Assembly (NCBI RefSeq): GCF_900314695.1
Contig: NZ_OMWD01000016.1
Location: 1 to 53,413 of the forward strand
Source: an uncultured Methanobrevibacter sp.
GTDB lineage: Archaea; Methanobacteriota; Methanobacteria; Methanobacteriales; Methanobacteriaceae
Reading direction: 5' to 3'
Length of the DNA stretch: 53,413 nucleotides
Below the pieces are notes generated by a model that worked only from the letters and a program-made list of their open reading frames with translations, did no database searches and had not been told where the DNA came from. Shown one piece after another: positions 26,396 through 36,311 of the stretch. The position numbers and the translations under genes were made by a program. The stretch's first letter is position 1. Each line of letters begins with the position of its first letter.

Positions 26396-27940
26396 ATGAC
26401 AGAGAATAATTGGAAATTAGTTGATGCATTTTTCGATAAATATGATTTAGTAGATCACCATATTAAGTCATATAATGATTTTGTAAATAATAGGATTCAA
26501 AATATCATTGATATTACTGAACCTATTACATTAGATGATGGAAAATATACTTTAAAAACTGGTAAAGTACGTATTGAGAAACCATCTAATAAAGAAGCAG
26601 ACGGATCAAGCAGTATTATTGACCCGACTGAAGCAAGACTTAGAAATTTAAATTATTCTGCAGACATGTACCTTGAAATGGCATTAAATGCTGAAGGAGA
26701 AGATAATCCTTTGGAAGAAGTATACATTGGCGAATTGCCTGTTATGCTCAAATCTGATATTTGCCACCTCAATGGTTTAACTGCTGAAGAATTAATTGAA
26801 AAACATGAAGATCCTCAAGATTTAGGAGGTTACTTTATTGTAAATGGTTCAGAAAGAGCTGTTGTTACAATGGAAGAAATTGCTCCAAATAAAATCATTC
26901 TTGAAAGATTGGATGAAGTTGAAGATAGGCATGCTAAAGCAGTCGTAACTTCAATTAAAAGTGGTTTCAGAGCTAGAATTACTTTGGAATATAAAAAACC
27001 ACGTAAGAATGGTGTATTTTTAAGAATTTCTTTCCCATACCTTCCGGGTGAAATTCCATTAGTTATTTTATTAAGGGCTCTTGGATTATCTACCGATCAG
27101 GAAATTATTACAGCAATATCTGATGACAATAACTTCCAGATGATGGTTGCAGACGATATTCAGGTTTCACTTGAAGCTTTAAAATTGGATCAAACTGAAA
27201 TGGATAGCATGACTCTTGATGAAAGAAGAGAATACATGCAGGATGCTGCTATTAAATACATAGGTAACAGAGTAGCTAAAAACATGCCTGCCGACTATCG
27301 TACAAAACGTGCTACCGATGTAATAAACCGTTACTTATTGCCTCATATGGGTACTGAACCTGAAAGATGTTATGATAAGGCTATTTACTTAGCTGAAATG
27401 ACTGAAATGTTACTTGAAGTTATTGAAGAAAAAAGAGAACCTCACGATAAGGACCATTATACTAACAAAAGACTCAGAGTATCTGGAGATTTAATGGAAG
27501 ATTTATTCAGAGTCGCTTTCACTAACTTGACCAGAGATATGAGTTATCAACTTGAAAGAAGTCTTTCCCGTGGAAAAGACCTTTCAATTAAGCAAGCTGT
27601 TCGTAGTGATGTTTTAACTGAAAATATTAAGCACGCTATTGCTACCGGTAATTGGGTAGGTGGAAGAGCTGGTGTTAGTCAGTTATTAGACAGAACTAGT
27701 TACATGGGTACACTTTCTCACTTAAGACGTGTTGTATCTCCATTAACCAGAAGTCAACCTCACTTTGAAGCAAGAGATTTACATCCAACTCAATTTGGTA
27801 AAATATGTCCAAACGAAACTCCTGAGGGACCTAACTGTGGTTTGGTAAAGAATTTAGCTTTAATGTGTAATATTTCTGAAGGTTCTGATGAACAGGAAAT
27901 TATAGATGTTATTGAAAGTATGGATGTATTAATTAAATAA
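26396..27940 (+). CDS. rpoB2: RNA polymerase subunit B'' (RpoB2)
   Basis: The amino-terminal half of the second-largest polymerase subunit, 514 residues, covering the protrusion, lobe and fork. GGYFIVNGSERAVVTMEEIAPN, split here at its middle, and the fork sequence GRAGVSQLLDRTSYMGTLSH are diagnostic. LHPTQFGKICPNETPEGPNC near the end is the classical Rpb2 block before the split point. In methanogens B is split in two, and B' follows after 18 bases. GGAGGAAGT precedes the ATG by 3-5 bases. Confidence 0.97.
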   Translation: MTENNWKLVDAFFDKYDLVDHHIKSYNDFVNNRIQNIIDITEPITLDDGKYTLKTGKVRIEKPSNKEADGSSSIIDPTEARLRNLNYSADMYLEMALNAEGEDNPLEEVYIGELPVMLKSDICHLNGLTAEELIEKHEDPQDLGGYFIVNGSERAVVTMEEIAPNKIILERLDEVEDRHAKAVVTSIKSGFRARITLEYKKPRKNGVFLRISFPYLPGEIPLVILLRALGLSTDQEIITAISDDNNFQMMVADDIQVSLEALKLDQTEMDSMTLDERREYMQDAAIKYIGNRVAKNMPADYRTKRATDVINRYLLPHMGTEPERCYDKAIYLAEMTEMLLEVIEEKREPHDKDHYTNKRLRVSGDLMEDLFRVAFTNLTRDMSYQLERSLSRGKDLSIKQAVRSDVLTENIKHAIATGNWVGGRAGVSQLLDRTSYMGTLSHLRRVVSPLTRSQPHFEARDLHPTQFGKICPNETPEGPNCGLVKNLALMCNISEGSDEQEIIDVIESMDVLIK

Positions 27941-27958
27941 GCTAAGGAGGGAATTTAT

Positions 27959-29764
<1,806 letters not shown>

Positions 29765-29789
29765 TTAAATTGATATAAGGAGCCAACAT

Positions 29790-32700
29790 ATGAACGGTTA
29801 TATTAAAAAAATTGAGCAAATAAATTTTGGGCTAATGTCTCCTGATGACATTCGTGAAATGTCTGTTGTTACTGTTGAAACTCCGGATACCTATGAGGAT
29901 GATGGTTTTCCTATTGAAAAAGGTTTAATGGATCCTCGTTTAGGTGTTATCGACCCAAGTTTAGTTTGTAGAACTTGTGGTTTCAGAGGTGGGGACTGTC
30001 AAGGACACTTTGGTAGTATTGAACTCGCAAGACCTGTTATCCACATTGGTTTTGGTGATGTAATTCATAAGATTTTACGTTCAACCTGTAACAGTTGCGG
30101 TCGTGTTCTATTACCTGAAAACGTTCTTGAAGAATACACCAAAAAAATTACTGAAGCAATGGAAAACAAGGAAAGCATTTCAGAAATTTTGAAAAAACTA
30201 CAAAACGAAACCAAAAAAGTCGAAATGTCTGATGCTAAACAGAATGACATTGTTGATAAAATCATGAAAGAAGTCTATCCTGAAGGAGAAGACAACTATG
30301 ATGATGCTGATAGTGAAGATTTATTATTGAACATTTTGGATCAACTTTATGCTGAAGCTTACATGGAAAGAGATGAAACTGAGGGAAAACCTCACTTCAA
30401 ATACATTGACCCAAAACAGCTCTGTCCACACTGTAAGAAAAATCAATCAATGGCTGATATTGAAGCAAGCTATGATATGATTGAAGCTAAAAATGCTGAT
30501 GATTTACACAAACTTCATGACAAGATAGTTGAAGATGTCGAAGAGGAATTCGAGAAAAAGGTTGCCAAAATCGACAAGAAAATTGAAAAACTTCAAGAAA
30601 GCGATGAAGTTGATAAAGATGCAATTGTTGAGTTAGAAGAGGAAAAAACCGATATTCTTGCTGAAGCTGAAGAAAAATCTGAAGATAAAGTTCAAAAAGA
30701 ATTCAAAAGACGTTTAAGAGATTTCGTCAAACAATACTTGCAAGAATTAATCCAAGAACCTATTCTTTTAGACAAACCTGTAACAATCCGTCGTGGAGAT
30801 TACAAGTTGACTGCATCTGAAGTACGTGAAAGACTTGAAAACATCACTGATTATGATTCATTTGTTTTAGGTGTTAATCCTGAAGTTGCAAGACCTGAAT
30901 GGTTAGTATTAACAGTGCTTCCTGTTCCTCCTGTAACTGTAAGGCCATCAATTACTTTGGATACTGGTGAGAGGTCTGAAGACGACTTGACTCACAAGCT
31001 TGTAGATATCTTAAGAATCAATCAAAGATTGCTCGAAAACATGGAAGCTGGTGCTCCACAATTGATTGTTGAAGACTTATGGGAATTATTACAATATCAC
31101 GTTACTACTTACTTTGATAATGAAGCTAGTGGTGTTCCACCTGCAAGACACAGATCCGGAAGACCTCTCAAAACATTAACCCAAAGGTTAAAAGGTAAAG
31201 AAGGTCGTTTCAGATCAAACCTTTCAGGTAAACGTGTAAACTTCTCTGCACGTACTGTAATTTCACCTGACCCAAACATCAGTATCAATGAGGTCGGTGT
31301 TCCTGAAATGATTGCAAAAGAAGTAACCGTACCAGTATATGTAAACGAATGGAACATGGATGAAATGATTAAATACATTGAAAACGGTCCTGAAGTTCAC
31401 CCTGGTGCAAATTATGTAATCAGAAAAGACGGAAGAAAAATCAGAGTGCATTCCGAAGAAACCAAAGAGTTAATCCTAGAACAATTGGAACCAGGTTTCA
31501 TTATTGAAAGACACTTGAAAGATGGAGATATGGTACTGTTCAACCGTCAGCCTTCACTTCACAGAATGAGTATGATGGCTCACGAAGTAAGAGTACTTCC
31601 ATACAAGACTTTCAGATTAAACTTATGCGTATGTCCTCCATACAATGCGGACTTTGACGGAGACGAAATGAACATGCACGTATTCCAGACTGATGAATCT
31701 CGTGCAGAAGCTAAATCCTTGATGCGTGTACAGGAACACATTCTATCTCCAAGGTTCGGAGGACCAATTATCGGTGCTATTCACGACCACATTTCCGGTG
31801 CTTATCTTTTAACCAGGGATGGTGTCGAATTCACAGAAGAAGAAGCACTACAAATCATACGCAAATCCCACTTGAAAATACCTGAATTCAAGTCCGGTCA
31901 ATGGATTTTAAAATATGACTCTGACCACGATGAAGAATCATTTATCTACAAAGACAAAGGAGATAAATGGACAGGTAAAGAATTGTTCTCATTATTATTA
32001 CCAAATGACTTAAACTTATCTTACAGTGCTGAGATTTCAAAATGTCCTGTAGTATACCCTGAAACAGATGCAAGCGTTGTTATCAAAAACGGTATCTTGA
32101 CTCAAGGTGTAATCGATGAATCCGCTTACGGATCATTTTCAGGTAAAATCTTAGATAAAATCGTTAAAGAATATGGTCCTGGAAGAGCTAAGGAGTTCTT
32201 AGACCGTTCCACTGACCTTGCTATCTGTGGAATCATGAAAACAGGAATTACCACTTCATTAAACGATGAAGAAATTCCTTCCGAAGCTCAAGATCGTATT
32301 AACGAGCACTTGGATAAAAAGATGGCTGAAGTAGATAAACTTGTTGAATCTTATGAAGAAGGTTATCTCCAAGCTTTACCTGGTAGAAGTCTTGAAGAGA
32401 CTTTAGAGATGAAAATCATGCAAGTTCTCGGGGAAGCTAGGGATATGTCCGGTCAGATTGCAGAAAATTACCTCACAATGGGTAAACAATCTGATGATGA
32501 CTCATACGAACATGTAATGGCTGTTGAAAACCACTCTGTAGTAATGGCACGTACCGGTGCAAGGGCATCCATGTTGAACCTTACTCAGATTACTGCTTGT
32601 GTAGGACAACAAGCGGTTAGGGGTGGACGTATCGAAAGGGGTTACCTAAACCGTACCTTACCTCACTTCAAGAAAGGTGAGTTAGGGGCTAAAGCGAAAG

Positions 32701-33005
32701 GATTTGTACACTCAAGTTACAAATCAGGTCTTGACCCAATTGAGTTCTTCTTCCACGCAATGGGAGGAAGAGAAGGTCTTGTAGATACAGCGATTCGTAC
32801 CGCACAATCCGGTTACATGCAAAGAAGACTCGTAAACGCATTGCAAGATTTACAAGTTAAACAGTCAGGACTTGTTACTGACAACCAAGGTAATGTTATC
32901 CAAACCATGTTCGGTGAAGATGGTGTGGATCCTGCAAAATCAGACTTTGGTAAACCAGCTGACTTAAATAAACTTATTGATGAAATCAGAATGGAAGGTA
33001 AGTAG
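29790..33005 (+). CDS. rpoA1: RNA polymerase subunit A' (RpoA1) with a large clamp insert
   Basis: The amino-terminal part of the largest polymerase subunit, carrying the catalytic magnesium loop NADFDGDEMN near residue 620. The clamp zinc ligands are Cys60, Cys63, Cys70 and His73, with a second set at Cys100, Cys103, Cys212 and Cys215. The protein has 1071 residues, about 200 more than typical archaeal A' (near 870). The excess lies at residues 115-325, between and after the second zinc ligands. It is acidic and heptad-like (EDVEEEFEKKVAKIDKKIEK, then DAIVELEEEKTDILAEAEEK). The bridge-helix and trigger-loop regions downstream look normal. Whether the insert is shared by all Methanobrevibacter I cannot tell. 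Confidence 0.96.
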   Translation: MNGYIKKIEQINFGLMSPDDIREMSVVTVETPDTYEDDGFPIEKGLMDPRLGVIDPSLVCRTCGFRGGDCQGHFGSIELARPVIHIGFGDVIHKILRSTCNSCGRVLLPENVLEEYTKKITEAMENKESISEILKKLQNETKKVEMSDAKQNDIVDKIMKEVYPEGEDNYDDADSEDLLLNILDQLYAEAYMERDETEGKPHFKYIDPKQLCPHCKKNQSMADIEASYDMIEAKNADDLHKLHDKIVEDVEEEFEKKVAKIDKKIEKLQESDEVDKDAIVELEEEKTDILAEAEEKSEDKVQKEFKRRLRDFVKQYLQELIQEPILLDKPVTIRRGDYKLTASEVRERLENITDYDSFVLGVNPEVARPEWLVLTVLPVPPVTVRPSITLDTGERSEDDLTHKLVDILRINQRLLENMEAGAPQLIVEDLWELLQYHVTTYFDNEASGVPPARHRSGRPLKTLTQRLKGKEGRFRSNLSGKRVNFSARTVISPDPNISINEVGVPEMIAKEVTVPVYVNEWNMDEMIKYIENGPEVHPGANYVIRKDGRKIRVHSEETKELILEQLEPGFIIERHLKDGDMVLFNRQPSLHRMSMMAHEVRVLPYKTFRLNLCVCPPYNADFDGDEMNMHVFQTDESRAEAKSLMRVQEHILSPRFGGPIIGAIHDHISGAYLLTRDGVEFTEEEALQIIRKSHLKIPEFKSGQWILKYDSDHDEESFIYKDKGDKWTGKELFSLLLPNDLNLSYSAEISKCPVVYPETDASVVIKNGILTQGVIDESAYGSFSGKILDKIVKEYGPGRAKEFLDRSTDLAICGIMKTGITTSLNDEEIPSEAQDRINEHLDKKMAEVDKLVESYEEGYLQALPGRSLEETLEMKIMQVLGEARDMSGQIAENYLTMGKQSDDDSYEHVMAVENHSVVMARTGARASMLNLTQITACVGQQAVRGGRIERGYLNRTLPHFKKGELGAKAKGFVHSSYKSGLDPIEFFFHAMGGREGLVDTAIRTAQSGYMQRRLVNALQDLQVKQSGLVTDNQGNVIQTMFGEDGVDPAKSDFGKPADLNKLIDEIRMEGK

Positions 33006-33013
33006 GTGTAACT

Positions 33014-34207
33014 ATGGATGATATTATAATTAAGATAAATGACACAATTGCTGAAATTAATGATTCAGAAAATCTCAACATTGATTTTCCAGATAGTTAT
33101 ATCGAAGATTTAGCTAAAGCTTATATTCAAAATGATTTATCTGATGATGAGTTAAGAAAATTAGTAATCAAGCTTAAAAATGCCTATGACCGAGCTCATG
33201 TTGAAGCTGGAGAGGCTGTTGGAACAGTAGCTGCTCAATCTGTTGGTGAACCAGGTACTCAGATGACTATGCGTACTTTTCACTATGCAGGGGTAACTGA
33301 GCTAAACGTAACATTAGGTCTTCCGAGACTTATTGAGATTGTTGATGCAAGAAAAGAGATTGCTACTCCAACTATGGATATTTACTTTGATGAAGAAAGA
33401 CGTAATGATGAAGAGTTTGTTAGAACTTTAGCTAACAAGATTGGTAAAAGTACTATAAACGATATTCTTTCTGATTTCAATTTAAATTATGGTACTATGG
33501 AAGTTGAAGCAATTTTAGACAGTAAAAAGATTGAGGAAAAAAGACTTGATCGTGAAGAAATCAATGCTATAATTGGAAAAACTTTCAAGAAAGCTGTTAT
33601 TAATAATGATGAAATTGTTATTCCATCAGGAAAACCGGATTCCAAATCCTCAGATGTTAAATTTGAAATTAGGGAACTTCGTCTCTTAGCAGATAAGGTT
33701 CGTGATTTACAGATTAGTGGTATAAAAGGTATCGGAAAAGTTATTATTCGTCGTGATGATGAATGGATTATCCATACCGAAGGATCCAACCTTAAAGAAA
33801 TTCTTGACATGGAAGGTATTGATCATGTGAGAACTACCACCAATAACATTCATGAAATCGGTGAGGTTTTAGGAATCGAAGCAGCTCGTCAATCTATTAT
33901 TAACGAAGCTCAAAATACTCTTTCAGAACAAGGTCTTAGTGTAGATGTAAGACATATTATGTTAGTTGCAGATATCATGACTTCAGAAGGTGTTGTAAAA
34001 TCCATTGGAAGACATGGTATTAGTGGTGAAAAATCAAGTGTTTTAGCTCGTGCAGCTTTTGAAGAAACTGGTAAACATTTGCTTCGTGCAAGTATTCGCG
34101 GTGAAGTGGATGATTTAACTGGTATCATCGAAAATATTATTATTGGACAACCAATACCTCTTGGTACCGGTTCTGTCGGTGTCAAAATGGATTATAAAAA
34201 TGAATAG
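33014..34207 (+). CDS. rpoA2: RNA polymerase subunit A'' (RpoA2)
   Basis: The carboxyl part of the largest subunit, 397 residues, with the trigger loop and jaw. EAVGTVAAQSVGEPGTQMTM followed by RTFHYAG is the universally conserved trigger-loop entry. IGRHGISGEKSSVLARAAFE near the end belongs to the clamp core. ATG 33014 follows the rpoA1 stop by 8 bases, with AGGTG as binding site. Confidence 0.97.
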   Translation: MDDIIIKINDTIAEINDSENLNIDFPDSYIEDLAKAYIQNDLSDDELRKLVIKLKNAYDRAHVEAGEAVGTVAAQSVGEPGTQMTMRTFHYAGVTELNVTLGLPRLIEIVDARKEIATPTMDIYFDEERRNDEEFVRTLANKIGKSTINDILSDFNLNYGTMEVEAILDSKKIEEKRLDREEINAIIGKTFKKAVINNDEIVIPSGKPDSKSSDVKFEIRELRLLADKVRDLQISGIKGIGKVIIRRDDEWIIHTEGSNLKEILDMEGIDHVRTTTNNIHEIGEVLGIEAARQSIINEAQNTLSEQGLSVDVRHIMLVADIMTSEGVVKSIGRHGISGEKSSVLARAAFEETGKHLLRASIRGEVDDLTGIIENIIIGQPIPLGTGSVGVKMDYKNE

Positions 34208-34215
34208 GAGGCTAG

Positions 34216-34515
34216 ATGATGGACGTAGATAGAGGAATCAGGGTAGCTGTCGACACTGGTGATGTGACTTTAGGCTCTGAAAAATCAATTCAATCTTTAA
34301 AATTAGGAAAAGGACAACTTGTTGTTGTTGCTAGTAACGCTCCTAAAGAAATTCTTGAAGATGTTGAATATTACGCAAATCTTTCCGAAATTCCATCCTT
34401 AGTATATGATGGAACTAGTGTAGATTTGGGTTCTGTTTGTGGTAAACCTTTTACTGTTGCTACATTAATCGTAAACGATCCAGGAGATTCTACTATATTA
34501 GACGATTTGAGGTAG
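34216..34515 (+). CDS. rpl30e: ribosomal protein L30e
   Basis: A 99-residue large-subunit protein of the L7Ae/L30e RNA-binding family. GSEKSIQSLKLGKGQLVVVA near residue 25, then SNAPKEILEDVEYYA, is the conserved core. It is cotranscribed with the polymerase genes, as in most euryarchaea. The next gene begins 6 bases later, with its binding site over the stop codon. Confidence 0.95.
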   Translation: MMDVDRGIRVAVDTGDVTLGSEKSIQSLKLGKGQLVVVASNAPKEILEDVEYYANLSEIPSLVYDGTSVDLGSVCGKPFTVATLIVNDPGDSTILDDLR

Positions 34516-34521
34516 ATTTAA

Positions 34522-34953
34522 GTGTCTATTAAATTTAGTGCAAATGAAATAAGATACATAGCTCTTTTCGAAAATATGACTGGAGCAATGGTTAAAGATT
34601 GCATTATCGATGATGAACACGGTAAAGTTACTTTCGTTGTAAAGAATGGTGACATGGGACTCGCTATTGGTAAGAAAGGAAGTTCCGTATCTAAAGTTCA
34701 AAGAGCAGTAGATAAAGGTGTAGAAATCATTGAATTAGATGATGACCCTATACAATTCATTAAAAATCTTTTATCTCCTGCTAAAGTACAATCTGTTAAA
34801 GTAAGTCAAAAGCAGTCAGGTAAAAAAATAGCTACTGTTACAGCAGATAATACTAACAAACGTATTGCTATCGGTAAAAATGGAATCAATATTGAAAGGG
34901 CTAAATTATTAGCAAACAGACAACATAATATTGACAATATTATTTTAAAATAG
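34522..34953 (+). CDS. nusA: archaeal NusA-like KH-domain protein
   Basis: A 143-residue protein with two KH domains, the archaeal version of NusA, which lacks the S1 and polymerase-binding amino domain. KH GXXG loops are AIGKKGSSVSKVQ and AIGKNGINIERAK. It probably binds RNA during transcription elongation or termination, which fits its place between polymerase and ribosomal genes. The start is GTG 34522, with GAGGT 8 bases upstream. The stop is inside the terminator stem. Confidence 0.92.
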   Translation: MSIKFSANEIRYIALFENMTGAMVKDCIIDDEHGKVTFVVKNGDMGLAIGKKGSSVSKVQRAVDKGVEIIELDDDPIQFIKNLLSPAKVQSVKVSQKQSGKKIATVTADNTNKRIAIGKNGINIERAKLLANRQHNIDNIILK

Positions 34954-34980
34954 CTTTCGAGCTATTTTATTTTAATTTAT
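34947..34980 (+). terminator. UUCG-loop terminator of the RNA polymerase operon
   Basis: AAAATAGCT (34947-34955) pairs perfectly with AGCTATTTT (34960-34968) around the tetraloop TTCG. An AT tract ending in a long T-run follows. The nusA stop codon TAG is within the left arm. Confidence 0.8.
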
Positions 34981-35284
34981 TTTTTTTTTGAAAAATACTT
35001 TTTTTTATTTATATTTATAAAACAAATACATACCTTTATAAAGGTTGAAATATATATTCTATCATAAGATATCTGTACTGTTTTATAACATGACTATGTG
35101 TGCTTTTTGTCATTGTTTTTAATAATTATTTCAAGATATCTTCTTTTAGATAACTTATTTATCTAAATTAATTATTATTACTGATTGTATCTCAGAATTT
35201 AGATTGTACTATGTAGATTATAGTATAAATCGCAGCGGTGGATTCTTAGATACGCTTTTAACAAAAAGATTAGAGGAATAAAAT
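34981..35284. promoter_or_regulatory. promoter and leader region of the rps12 operon
   Basis: There is no gene in about 300 bases. TATA-like sequences occur near 35011-35020 and 35049-35056, followed by a long AT-rich leader. A GC-richer segment (CGCAGCGGTGG, 35231-35241) and AGAGGAA before the S12 start lie at the end. The leader exceeds 150 bases if the nearer box is used, long enough for regulation. Confidence 0.45.
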
Positions 35285-35710
35285 ATGCCAGGACTTTTTG
35301 CTGCAAAAAAACTTAAAAAAAATAGACAAAATTTTAAGTGGAAAGACGTGGATTACAAAAGGAGAGCTTTAAGATTAGACGTTAAAGCAGACCCTCTCGA
35401 AGGAGCTCCTCAAGCAAGAGGAATTGTAATCGAAAAAGTAGGGATAGAAGCAAAACAACCTAACTCTGCTATCCGTAAATGTGTTCGTGTTCAATTAATC
35501 AAAAACGGTAAACAATTAACTGCTTTCGCACCAGGTGACGGAGCTATCGGATTTATCGATGAACACGATGAAGTGATGATTGAAGGAATCGGTGGACCAT
35601 CCGGAAGATCCATGGGAGATATTCCAGGGGTTCGTTGGAAAGTTTCCAAAGTTAACAACGTAGCTTTATCTGAAATGGTAAGTGGAAAAATAGAAAAACC
35701 TGTAAGATAA
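35285..35710 (+). CDS. rps12: ribosomal protein S12 (uS12)
   Basis: A 141-residue decoding-site protein of the small subunit. It has the archaeal amino end MPGLFAAKKLKKNRQNF and the invariant loop EAKQPNSAIRKCVRVQL. AFAPGDGAIGFIDEHDEVMI follows. It is the first gene of rps12-rps7-fusA; AGAGGAATAAA precedes the ATG. Confidence 0.97.
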   Translation: MPGLFAAKKLKKNRQNFKWKDVDYKRRALRLDVKADPLEGAPQARGIVIEKVGIEAKQPNSAIRKCVRVQLIKNGKQLTAFAPGDGAIGFIDEHDEVMIEGIGGPSGRSMGDIPGVRWKVSKVNNVALSEMVSGKIEKPVR

Positions 35711-35722
35711 GGAGTTATATTT

Positions 35723-36283
35723 ATGAGTAAATTATTCAATAAATGGGATCTCGATGAAGTAAAAGTTGAGGACTTAGGTTTAGTAAAATATATCTGCTTA
35801 GATGAAACTTTAGTTCCACATACTTCTGGTAGACACGTAAAAAGACAATTCGCAAAATCTAAAGTATCTATTGTTGAAAGATTAATGAACAAAGTAATGA
35901 GAACCCATCTCAACTCTGGTAAAAAGAATAAAGCTTACAACATCGTAAGAGATGCATTAGAAATTATCAATAAAAGAACTAAAAAGAATCCTGTTCAAGT
36001 TTTAGTTACTGCAGTTGAAAACACTGCACCTCGTGAAGAAACTACTCGTATTAAATACGGTGGTATTGGATACCAAGTAGCTGTAGATATCTCACCACAA
36101 AGAAGAGTAGACCTTTCATTAGGATTCTTGACCAGAGGTACTTTACAATCTTCATTCAAAAACAGAAAATCTGTTGCTGAATGTTTAGCTGATGAATTAA
36201 TTCTTGCTTCTGAAGAAGATTCAAGAAGTTTCGCTTTACAAAAAGCTGAAGAGAAAGAAAGAGTTGCTAAAGCAGCGCACTAA
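35723..36283 (+). CDS. rps7: ribosomal protein S7 (uS7)
   Basis: A 186-residue 16S rRNA-binding protein that nucleates head assembly of the small subunit. The core includes LMNKVMRTHLNSGKKNKAYN, VLVTAVENTAPREETTRIKYG and the carboxyl SFALQKAEEKERVAKAAH. It lies 12 bases after rps12 with AAGGAG as binding site, and 28 bases before EF-2. Confidence 0.97.
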   Translation: MSKLFNKWDLDEVKVEDLGLVKYICLDETLVPHTSGRHVKRQFAKSKVSIVERLMNKVMRTHLNSGKKNKAYNIVRDALEIINKRTKKNPVQVLVTAVENTAPREETTRIKYGGIGYQVAVDISPQRRVDLSLGFLTRGTLQSSFKNRKSVAECLADELILASEEDSRSFALQKAEEKERVAKAAH

Positions 36284-36311
36284 TCATAATGCTTATATAT
36301 AGGTGGTTATT

